Shown piece after piece: positions 14,601 to 27,200 of a stretch of DNA of 64,000 nt. Numbering within the stretch: the first letter of the stretch is position 1; every line of letters begins with the position of its first letter. The stretch comes from Procambarus clarkii (taxonomy: Eukaryota; Arthropoda; Malacostraca; Decapoda; Cambaridae): assembly GCF_040958095.1 (NCBI RefSeq), contig NC_091160.1, positions 36,443,736 through 36,507,735 on the forward strand, written 5' to 3'. Made by a program: the position numbers and the translations under genes. The notes under the pieces were generated by a model. The model did no database searches. It was not told where the DNA came from and saw nothing but the letters and a program-made list of their open reading frames with translations.

Positions 14601-17600
14601 AAGGTGGCTGCAGCTACGTGGGTGTCTTGCTTCCCAACCGTCCCACGCGGTCACGTGTCCCTCCATAGAATTCTTGGTGAATCCGATACTTTGGTATCGC
14701 TCACCTTATGCGCTTTTGCTCTCGTATTGGCATCCTTGGTGATATTTAGTGCCTTTTTGAATATCCTGCAACTTTGATGGTGCTATATTGTCTCCCCGGC
14801 TTGGCCTTTTGATAATTACGTGTTACATCCGAGTCTTTGTCACCTACAGATTCGTTCACAAGTACCACATTTCGCACATATTTTCAAGAAACAATAGCTG
14901 GAAGTCCACAGAAGAGAGAATCAATGTAGAATAGAGGATCAATGTAGAACCACACCAGACATAAATATGTCTTTGATATCCCCAGAGTCAAACTTAATCT
15001 GTGTAAACACTCTATGCAAATAAAGGGACCTAGTCTATGGAACTCACTCCCTAATGAATTGAAAAGCTGTCCAACTTTTGCCATATTCAAAAATAAAACC
15101 AAAAAGTACCAAATTTCATCTTCATAGTTTTCTACCTAGTGCTTTATCTTCGCACTGTATCTAGTGCTACCCAATCCCCCAATATTTGCACAAAGCCATA
15201 TTACTTTACCATTGTAATCTTAGATATCATCTGATATCATGGTTGTTGTATTGAGTACATATTCTACTGCATTATTCCTTGAAATGATCCTCATATTGTG
15301 CTTCAGTGAACCAATGTATAACCCTGAAATGTTATCCTAATGTACCTTGCCTTACCTTGCAAGGTACCTAGTAATCCTTGTTCATTATTGTGTTTTAAAA
15401 TTAAGTTTAAGGATTAAGGACTTGCCTGAAACGCTGCGCATGCTAGTGGTTTTACAAGAATGTAAAGTCAACTTAATTTCTATGTTCTCTGTTAACCCCC
15501 AATGTACCTTCTTGTATAAAAATAAATAAATAAACAGTGGGGTTGGTATGTAAACAATAGTTCCTACTATCCTGAAGTTTGCGGCATGCCAGCAGCACCA
15601 GGGATTATCTGCTCCACATTATCACTCTTCATGCAAGATGAAATGTGCCACTTCACGATGTAAATGCAAGCACAATGGATCGCCCTGTTCAGCTGCAAAT
15701 TGTTGCGAGTGCCAAATGAGTGGATGGAGTAGTTCAAATACCGGTAATGAATGTGATGACAGTGACGAAGAGGATTAATTTACGTATATTTATTTATTTA
15801 TGCATATACAAGAAGGTACATTGGGAATGTGAGGATACATAATATGGTAATTACAGTCTTGTAAAGCCACTAGTACGCGCAGCGTTTCGGGCAGAAACCA
15901 GGTGTGTGATCAGGTGTCACTTCTGTAATGAACAAAACTTGAAACAGGAATTGAAATAATTGTTCTTGTCTATATTTTAAAATTCTGTAAAACATTATAT
16001 GACATCATAATTACGTAATAAATGGTCGTATTGTATCACAACAAAAACCTAAAGATATGGAGAAGAAGGGATATGATCTCTGTATACAAAATACTCAGGG
16101 AAATATAGAAACTGGACAAGGACGGCCTCTAAAATGAGAAAACATGACAATAGGACCACAATGGAAACTTAACACGCAATTAATTCATGGCAAAGTGCTC
16201 ATATCCTGTAAGAGCTGTCAACAAGAGAATACAATGAAAGAACAAGTCGAGGAAGCCTCCTCAGTCTAATATTGTTTGACTTCAAGGTCAAACATGTTAC
16301 AGAACTTAAACGTTCAGAGCTGGACTTCACTCGCCCGTAGTTCATTAATAAGCAAACACAATTATGCATGAAATATAGAAGCCTAGTGAAGGTCAGTATG
16401 GCACACTTAAGCATGACGGGACTCTGGAAAACATGGCACAGTAAGCATGATGCATGTAAGCATGAGAGGCGTGCCTGACTAGTATGCATGACACAAATAG
16501 TCATCGCAGAAACAAGCATAATAAATGATTCATGATATCATCAAGCATAGCACAAGCATGCCAGAAATAAACATAACACAGGTAAGTATGACAGATAAGC
16601 ATGCCCCCAGGCAAGGATGATACTGAAGAGGTAAGCATAAAACAGATAAGAATAACACAGATAAGCATGAGACAGGTAAGCATAACACAGGTAATCCTGA
16701 AAAAGGTAAACATAACACAGATAAGCATGAGACAAATAAGCATATTAGAAGCAAGCATGTCAGAAGCAAGCATGACTCTAGTATTAGCATCATTATCGTC
16801 GAGTAAGGACGACAAAGCATGATACCTCAAAATAATAGGCGAGACTGGCAAGCTATAGTTAGATGGACAAATGCCATAAGGCTCTCAGGATATAGCATGA
16901 CCTGTTAGCCTACAGCACGGCAAGGTCGAGGAACAGTCACCTGACCTTCACCAAATCGTCAATACGCAGATGTAATTAATTCCTTCAGAACCCCGCCGTC
17001 CATTTTAGAACCTCAGGGAGCACCGGGAGAAGCACAGGGAATCAATGAGAGGACGTAGATAAAACAAAGAACACCCGGAAAATCAGAGGAAAGAGCTGAA
17101 TGTGGGAGAGAAAATGGTACGTCCGCTCTTCCCGGCGGCCCCAGAGTTACTGGTAGGACGTGGGAGTGCTAGTGGTGCGGTCTACTTCCATTCTTGCAAT
17201 TCTCACGCATGTTATTATTATCTTTAAGAAATGGGTGGGGGAAAATAAGAGACAGCTGAGGCAATGTAGGATAATATATCTTAGTCTACATGAAGATTCG
17301 TGAGAGAGAGAGAGAGAGAGACAGAGAGAGACAGACAGAGAGAGACAGACACACAGACACAGACAGACAGACAGAGACAGAGAGAGACAGAAACAGAAAG
17401 AGAGCACAAGAGCAAGCGCCAGCCAGCCATCCAGCTATGTGAGTACTAACTTTTAAGCCTTTTGATAGCCAAAGTATTCACATACCCTATGTCATACGTC
17501 ATTATATAATTGAATGTCAAAAGAAAAATCAAAGAACACATGACAGTTCTATTACTGATGCTCAAGAAATATACAGTACATATATTTAATGCCCTTGTCA

Positions 17601-20334
17601 ATTCTCCCAAGTTTACCTGTTGTAGATAGCATATTCGACTGTAAACTGTTACTCCCTGTTAAGTCCTTTACTTGCTTGTATCATGACCAGTGTAACATTA
17701 TCTACTGCAGAGATATATACACCGAAAGGTGTATTCTGCTTCTGGGTGTATACATACACCCAGAGTGTACTTTAGTCTTGGACATGTACAGGGCTAAAGT
17801 AATCATGCTGGTTGGAGTGTAAGCCCTTGTATGGCCGCAGTTACAAGTTGATAGGCCTTAATGGGGGGGTAGAAATAGCCTAAGCTACTCTATCCCTTTG
17901 ATATGTATTTCTTTCTGGTCTCAATAAACATACTTGAACTTGATAGGCCTTAAGCCTAACACTACCACTACAGTATTGTAATTACGCTCCTTCTCAGTTG
18001 TAACTTGATCACAAAGCTCAGGCAAATGAAAACCTTTTTTATCTAGTTCAACATAAATATAAATTATTTATCTTAGAGAAGATTGGGGTCCTTCCTCGGC
18101 TCATTATGTGACTAAGTTTTCTGGCACCGTCCGTGTACATGGACGGGTTGTAGCCAGGAATGATATGAGCAGCATAATTAAGTCAACTTACTGAATTCTT
18201 GTCACTCTTATACCCTAACCCTAGGCACGAGGTCTCACTAACATACGGACATTCATAACTGCCAACACACGCACATGTACGTTAGAACTTACATGCTCAC
18301 ACTGACATATTCAAAGTTACCCTAAATGGAAGCGTTACATGAAAAGTGATACAGGTTCCTGGGGCAGAGATTACAGCTGGCAAGATATATCAAGAAGCGC
18401 ACGTAATAATGATGCGGAACAGACCATCCCTCAAAGCTACTTATTATAAAACATTCTGGTAAACAATACATCAAATGACAACATAATATACACGACGTTT
18501 TAAACTTCCATTGCAGCACTAGTAAACCTGGCTACTTATTAGGCGTAATTAGAATTTATAACAAGATCGTTTCCACACCAGAAACCCAAATTAAACAACG
18601 GGTGGAGATGACCAAGAAGTCCTTAACATTCACCCCCCCACCCACCCAACCCCACAAACAAGACCTTTGGAAGGAAAGGAGTTATCCCTGTTCTCTGTAT
18701 TATCTAGGCTTACTATCCAATACAGTATAACTGAGCTGGTATAATCCAACCGTAAGAACCTGCAGCAAGTACCTAGGCTTTATTATTTTTATTTTTTCTC
18801 AACACATTTTATACTTTAATCTCAATTAGTATTAAGTTTTAGACTTTAATGTTTTTCCTGCCCGAAACGCTTTACGTAATAGTGGCTTTAGGCATTGTAT
18901 GTACTAGCTCTATCTATAAATCTATCAATTTTTGTATCACCTCTTGTATGTATGTACTTTACCTGAATAAACATTTGAATTTTGAATTTGAATTTTGAAT
19001 ATATGGCGTAGTGGCGAAAACTCCTCTAGCAGGACCAGCTAATAGTGCCTGAAGGGACTTACTAGGACGCGAAGGGACCTCTGGTGAGTGTTGTATTGAT
19101 CGTGGAGGAAGATATTACTGATATGAGAGAGGTGGTGTTGCTAGCTCCGGCCGTCCCCCCTTGTGTGATACTATCAGTTAACACCACCTGTGAGGGGAGC
19201 ACACCCTCGCCGCTCCTACACCCTCCTACACTTTATTTTATTGACGTACACCCGCACTTATACGGCTACCCGTAGAGATTATATGAACACTTACAAAAAT
19301 CCCCATCTCGCAGGATGGTGTGTGATACAGGAACATATACTGAGTTGGACAGTAATAAACTTTGGATGATTATGAGTGTCTACTACACATTTGTTTCACT
19401 TAGTAACTCCGCCAACCATTACAGGGATACCACAATACTAGGGAAAGAGATAGATAAATATATAGACGCACGCATACAGATAGATAGATAGATAAGCGGG
19501 GGAAGGAAAGGGGGAGGTCTCTGGCACACACTTGACCTCTGGTTCATATTGTTCCTTACATGCTAGTTACTTAGTATTAATAAATGAGTATAATCTTAAT
19601 GAATAAAAATAATAAATTGTTAAAATAAATTGAGTTTCTAGACTTATGCAGGGCTTCAGATGTAGGACAACAGCTCTTAGCTCACAGTTTTACTAAGAAC
19701 AACAATGACGTCCCTACAGAACATTTACAGCCCCGCTCCTGTGCCAGGTAAGTCCACTACGGGCTCACCATAGCCCGTGCTACTTGGAAATTTGTTCCCA
19801 GTACCTGAATCTTAAACAACAAAACGACGTCCCATAGTGAACCATTACCTTGGTACAAGCCAAAGGTTTATTTAGGACTGTTATTTTTTGTTTAAAGAAA
19901 AAGAGTGAGAGAGCAGTTATCATCAACATACGGAGCCCAGCTGCCAAAGCAGATGTCACCAAGACCACACGCAAATGTATTGACTCTAGAGTCCTCTGCA
20001 GTAATCGCAGGAGGACTCATGCAAACTACTTATGCCAAGACAGAGGAGGGAAGAAGAGTGAATTATATCCATCCCTTGGCCGCCGCCTTAATCCAAATGG
20101 TCGTGCAAGTAGTTCTATAGTTCTATCCGGTGTCGCCTCCAGATTTTACAATTTGTATGAATTTTAAAATCTTCATTTATGTCCATATATTATAAAATTA
20201 AATTTACAATATCGATGGTCCATGTCGATGAAATGTTTATACCAACAACATTGCTGAGCTGAAAATTCTGGATTAGGTAGCAATGTGATTGACTGCCTAA
20301 TCGCATCTTAAAGTGTTCAAACTGAAATCCCGAT

Positions 20335-20418
<84 letters not shown>

Positions 20419-21150
20419 AAATATGACCGAAAAAGTAAGATTAATAATTCTAACACGAATTTTCTCAATCTTTCGTACATTTCTTTTCACTGTTGGAGGT
20501 AAATCAAAAATCAATTCTCCAAAATTCATTTTTATTTCTAGTCTGACGCGACACGAGCGCGTTTCGTAAAACTTATTACATTTTCAAAGACTTTAGTTTA
20601 CAAATACACAACTGAATAGAACTTACGCATCTCCGATTTTATATCTACATTTGAGAGAGGTGGATGGGGTGAGGTGGCATTAATAGGGTATTAATTTCAT
20701 CAACACAAGACAGAACAAGAGGTGGCATTAATAGGGTATTAATTTCATCAACATTTTCATTTCATTAATTTCATCTGTTGATGAAATTAATACCCTATTA
20801 ATGCCACCTCTTGTTCTGTCTTGTGTTGATGAAATTAATACCCTATTAATGCCACCTCACCCCATCCACCTCTCTCAAATGTAGATATAAAATCGGAGAT
20901 GCGTAAGTTCTATTCAGTTGTGTATTTGTAAACTAAAGTCTTTGAAAATGTAATAAGTTTTACGAAACGTGCTCGTGTCGCGTCAGACTAGAAATAAAAA
21001 TGAATTTTGGAGAATTGATTTTTGATTTACCTCCAACAGTGAAAAGAAATGTACGAAAAATTGAGAAAATTCGTGTTAGAATTATTAATCTTACTTTTTC
21101 GGTCATATTTAATAATATATGTCTACAGGAAAGACTGCTACCAAAATATA

Positions 21151-21232
<82 letters not shown>

Positions 21233-24200
21233 ATATAAAGTGTGTTTATATATATTAAATATTATCAAATCCCAAACCCATAAATAAATCCCCAAATATT
21301 GAACTATTCCTTATATACAAAAATGTTAACGAAATCTAATCTATAAAGGATTGTCAGGATCTTAGCCTAATATACAATAATCTAACTTCATAAAATCTCG
21401 GTCATTATACTGTATATACACACCCTATAGCGAAATTCAAACAAGGCTAATCCATACCTGACTAATCTGTCAAATCTATCACAGCCTATTCCAACATCCT
21501 AATTTATCCTTCAACATTAATTTTCAAAAAAACTATGAAATAAACTTTTTGTCTGTTAATAGCTTTATATATATAGTGTGTCGAGGTAGTGCATGACTGC
21601 AGTAGTTATGTACAGTGTCATTAGTGTGTCCCACTGGGAGGCCGACAGATGGCAGACAAGCCGGTGGAGTGTTGAATAAATGATGTGTGCGATGAGTCAC
21701 CTCCATGGCAGAAATGCCTGACTCATACACAGTAACTCATATTCAAGTTTCAGTTTAAACTTGCCACGGGAGACATCTCCCGTGACATCTCTGTCACGCG
21801 TCACAGATCTCCAGTATCATATATTGATACCGGTAATGGCTCAAAAGGGCCACCACTTACGGGCTATTCATGCCCGTGCCACCTTTTGGATGGCTTAATC
21901 TTCATCAACCAATCAATAAACTTGCTCCACTTACGTCTAACTCTCCTGTGAGATATGGGAGTAGAATAGGATAGCAGCACAATGCTGCGTGTACTCAACC
22001 TTGTTAAAAGTCTACTTACCAGCACGGTGGTGGAAGAAAGTGTTGGTATGGTGGAGCCTAGTTAGGTCTCTTGCACTGCCGCCATAACTGACCCCTGCTG
22101 CTCTGTCTCCTGGAGGCGGTCCATCCCGCGCCCCCAGGTGAGGTCGAGTGGTGAAGTAGGCCAGGGAGGAGGACGACTGAACGAAGGTAGAGTTCAGCAC
22201 TGGGTACTTGTAGTGGATAGGTGTGGCGGATTGATGGACTGGTGATTGGTGGTAATTGGGGACGGGTGGATGGTGGCAGTGATGTTTGACGGGAGACTCA
22301 TGGTGATGGGGTGGATTCACGGAGGACTGTTGGCGGCGGGGAGGCGGGTCTTGTACGGAGCCAGGGTGGATGTGTTGGCTCAGGTGTGGGGCAAGATATG
22401 CCTTATGTCGCAACCCATTCTGCAGTTGCCTCAGATACATTGTATTCTCGTGTCCTTGCACTAGGTTATATAGGTTCCTTTGTAGGGCAGCCAGGTCGGC
22501 ATTGGCAGGGGAAGGTGACGGGCCCCTGGCAAGTCTCTGCGACCAGGGGCCACTCAGTCGGTCTGGTAGTGGTGTAAATGGGGGCTCTGTCTGTCCATTG
22601 CGCAGGGGAGAGCGGCTGTATTTGGCGGCCGAACCAACGGTGACACCTTCTCCTTCATTGAATTTATAAGTCCACGATGATGCCATTTTCGACGTCCGTT
22701 TCGTCTGCGTTGTTTGCGTGCCGGCATTCTGCAGTCTCACGTACCGTAAGTGCGGTTGGTGGCTTTCCGCATCTCTCTCAGGGTGCTGATCACTGGTCGC
22801 TGACCCTGGTGGGTGCTGTCCCTGTCTTCTTCCACCAACGCTAGCCCTCAACTTCTTATCGCCTCCGTATTGTCCAGACAGAAAACTTCCATTTGTCTCA
22901 TATCTTCTCACATCACTACCTGCCGAAGTTTTGCCGACATCCGCAAAACTTACACCTCTTTCATCACCTATCACACCTCTGTTTTTGCCAACGTCTGTGT
23001 GAGCTCCACCGTATAAAAGCCTGCCTTTGTCACCACCTTTGTAAGTTCTACCATAAAAATGTATGTCTCTGTCATCACTTTTATGAGTTCTACTATCTAA
23101 AGTTCTGTTTGTGTCACCACTTTTATAAGTTCTACTATCTAAAGTTCTGCCTCTGTCATCACTTTCAAAAGTTCTATCATCGAATGTTCTGTTTGTTAAC
23201 GTTTTGCTCCTGTCACTGACATTGTATGTTTTGCTTCTGGCATTTCTTCTTGAAATTCTGTCTCTGTTATCATCAATTGATGATCTGTTTCTGCCATGGT
23301 CATCACCCGTTAAAGTTCTGGCTCTGTCATCACCTGTTAAAGTTCTGGCTCTGTCATCACCTGTTAAAGTTCTGGCTCTATCATCACCCGTTAAAGTTCT
23401 GGCTCTGTCATCACCTGTTAAAGTTCTGGCTCTGTCATCACCTGTTAAAGTTCTGGCTCTATCATCACCCGTTAAAGTTCTGGCTCTGTCATCACCTGTT
23501 AAAGTTCTGGCTCTGTCATCACCTGTTAAAGTTCTGGCTCTATCATCACCCGTTAAAGTTCTGGCTCTGTCATCACCTGTTAAAGTTCTGGCTCTGTCAT
23601 CACCTGTTAAAGTTCTGGCTCTATCATCACCTGTTAAAGTTCTGGCTCTATCATCACCAGTTAAAGTTCTGGCTCTATCATCACCTGTTAAAGTTCTGGC
23701 TCTGTCATCACCTGTTAAAGTTCTGGCTCTGTCATCACCTGTTAAAGTTCTGGCTCTATCATCACCTGTTAAAGTTCTGGCTCTATCATCACCAGTTAAA
23801 GTTCTGGCTCTATCATCACCTGTTAAAGTTCTGGCTCTGTCATCACCTGTTAAAGTTCTGGCTCTGTCATCACCTGTTACAGTTCTGGCTCTATCATCAC
23901 CTGTTACAGTTCTGGCTCTATCATCACCTGTTACAGTTCTGGCTCTATCATCACCTGTTGAAGTTCTGGCTCTATCATCACCTGTTAAAGTTCTGGCTCT
24001 ATCATCACCTGTTAAAGTTCTGGCTCTATCATCACCTGTTAAAGTACTGGCTCTATCATCACCTGTTAAAGTACTGGCTCTATCATCACCTGTTAAAGTT
24101 CTGGCTCTGTCATCACCCATTAAAGTTCTGGCTCTATCATCACCTGTTACAGTTCTGGCTCTATCATCACCTGTTAAAGTTCTGGCTCTGTCATCACCCA

Positions 24201-27200
24201 TTAAAGTTCTGGCTCTATCATCACCTGCTAAAGTACTGGCTGTGGCACTTACTACGCCAGAGGTGGCCTCGACACTTTCACTGCCACTTTGAATTTCTGT
24301 TGACTTACTCATAACTGAAATGTACTCACTATAGTTCAACAAGCTTTTTGGATGGTCGCAGCTCTTTGGCACATCACATTGTTCACTAGGATCACTGTTA
24401 GGGTCTCGCGAGTCACTTTCATTGTCTTTATCTTCGTCACTCTTAGTGCCTGTGAGATCAGCTTCTCTCACAGTGACTTTTAGACTGTCTTCCAGTGGTA
24501 TTGCACTAAAGGAATCTGTAGGTATTTCTCTATCCACGGAAGAGGTAATGGATTCTGCCCTATCTAACTCATGCAAGTTGCTTCTTTCACTCTCATCTTT
24601 GTCACTTTCCGGAGGACTGCAAGCTTCATCTTCTGCCACATCATAACGAACACCATATTTGCATGCAACACCTTCTGTCGAGTCTTCACTATCAATATTC
24701 CTTATGTCTATTGGAATGTGTTCATCTTCGTGCTTTAAAGATTCGTACTGGAAGTTATCATCTTCTGCAATGTCAGGTGTTATGCGAGAGTCACTGGTCA
24801 GCGCTGCCACGGTAACAGTGCCATCCCCCTGAAGTGTCACTCTGTGTCTTGCTTCACTTTCGCTGATGTCTTCATCAGACATGGCTTGGTCCCCCTCCGG
24901 AGGGCCTTTGACATGCACCTGAGAGCTGTCCAAGGAAGAATCAAATCCTTCATTATGAGACTCGACACTCACTAATGTCTCGGACACCAGACTCACATTC
25001 AGTCTTGGAGGCGATGGCACTGGCACCTTATTTATCAAACTTGATGGGCCTGAACATGATCTAGGAATGGCTGTTCTTGGTTTAGGCTCAGGTTGTCGCC
25101 TTTCAGAACTGCTGGATGTTCCAAGATTGAACTCAGAATCATGCTCTTCATCAGAAGAGTGTAGCTGGAGCTTTGATGGTTCGAAGACAACCTCGGGGTG
25201 GCTATCATTGGAAGTCAGCGATACGAGCACTTCCTCCAAGGCTCTGGGAGACCCAACGTCGTCCATGCTAGAGCTGCGACTTTCAAAGGTGATAACGCAT
25301 CCGTAATTTCCTGCAATGTCTGAGTCACTAACTTCGCAAGCTCCCTCCTCGTCTTCAAAATCAGAGTCCGACGGAGCCAATATTTCCTTTACCAAGCGTT
25401 CTTGTGCCAAAGTGTCAAATCGTAGCAGGTTCAACTCAGTTTTAAAAGTAGCTCTTCTGGTTGAGGAAATATTAGCAAGAAGATCCTCATATGATGTGCT
25501 GGAAGCATTTGATCCATCGAATCCCTTAGCTCCTGCCTCTCGCCTGCATCTCCAGGCCTCTTCGCCAGTTAAGTCTTCTATGCGGAGAGATCTATCTCGA
25601 GAACTGAACAAGGATTTTTTTCGTCTGGCACCTTCACCGGCGTCTTCTGAGTCCTGTGAAGTTTCTCCTCCAGCAGCGTAAGGACTGATGTTATTGGGTG
25701 TTTCTTTATTATCTGGAGACGGAGGCTCACTGCCATCCTCAAACCCAAGACAAACACCGCTGCTTGTTGAAGACAGTCCAGCCAAGAACTTTGAACTAGC
25801 ATGTGACAAATCAACAGCAACTTGGAAAGCACGTGAGAGATTTGGCGATGATATTGATGCTTCCTTTTGGTCTTTGAGGTTATTAAATGATGTGGATGAT
25901 GCCCGGAGCTGGCTGTGAGATCTTCCTCGGGTTAAGCTTCTAGGGAGGACTCTGGTCTTGCCATCTGATCTAGCAAAATTCTTTTGAATGCTTGAAGACG
26001 CTCCCTCTTCTTTTCCTTCATCTCCAGTGTAAATCAGTGAGGTGGAAGAAACCCATTTACGACCTCCGAGGGTTCCAAACTGGTGATAGGGATGTGAGTC
26101 TTTGTGTGTGGAGCCGACGAGTCTCTCTAGGTGATCGGAACTGAGGTAACGCAGTCGCAGCTCCGGTACATCGCTCCAGAAAGGGGAAGTTTGGTCTGAC
26201 TGCAAGAACAGCTCGACAGCAAACTTGTGTGGCACGATGTGGAATGGGTCCACCTTGTAGTCCCTCTCTCGCACCTGCAGGCTCCCGCTGATCGCGTCAC
26301 GTACCTAGCAAAGAAGCAGTATAAACTTTACCATTTACTGATGTTATACAGATACTGTATCTCCAAAACTGATTAAAAAAATCAAGCTTGATACATATAA
26401 AGTGACTGGATGAAAATGTAGCATACAACGGACCTTGTCTTTGATGAGTATGAAGCCGGTGTGGAGGCCACAAGGTATGGGTGTAGGTGTGGCCTCGTAC
26501 CAGCCCAGGTGAGGCTGCCAGGTGAGGCACACTCGTGTCCCCGTCACAGAGGTCAGCACCAGCCACACCTCCGGCGCCCGGCAACCCACCGTCCGGCACC
26601 ACCGGAACCTGTACCAACAAATGATCATATATGCAGCACCTACTATATATCTTGTGTCTATATCAATAACCCTCGAATTTATACTGGTATACGCTACATC
26701 CAAGGCCGAACATCACATTAATCAGCAGGTGAGGATTTTCTTGCTAGAGTGCATTTACTAGGAAATTTATTTTTACACTAATTAAAATATCTGCCGCAAA
26801 TATGTAATGTTTAATATGAGTGTTTCTCCGGCCTGAGTACACATCTCTCACGTAGGTCTGTATTATTGTATTATGTATTGATGCCAGCTCCTGTAAAAGC
26901 TGTATTATAACACTCCACGACTCACCAAGGATGTTCATGGTCTAGCGGGAAGCTTGAGACATCTTCACCATTATATCTTTTACTTTATTTTTATATCTAA
27001 TGCTTAGATAAATTAGGATACAAGTTTACACTGAGGAGCGGTCGTTAGGGGGATGCCAGGTTAAGTGTTCATAATTAATTAGCTTATATTAATTTGTCAT
27101 CTTAATTATTTTCTTTGAGTTCCCTTGTGGGAACATACGCCAGATGGTTCAATGTTTACCCTACACTCAGAATCTGGCGAAATGTATATGTTTATCTCTC

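Larger units (their letters stand above)
15911..19744. other. Intron 3 of the large minus-strand gene, middle part
   Basis: Apart from the short repeats listed separately (16370, 17300, 17865, 18850), I see no gene or RNA. A short frame at 19084-19275 is not convincing. Confidence 0.5.

Noticed and set aside
20190-21287. Protein genes in the palindrome (frames with MNFGELIFDLPP)
   Set aside because: The frames run into (TA)n and occur symmetrically in both arms; they are at best relics of a mobile element.
23204-24314. Two 362-codon plus-strand open frames over the minus-strand gene
   Set aside because: They arise because a 27-bp tandem repeat without stops is open in several frames. The minus frame extends 4.3 kb with non-repetitive coding sequence and splice sites, and the plus frames do not.
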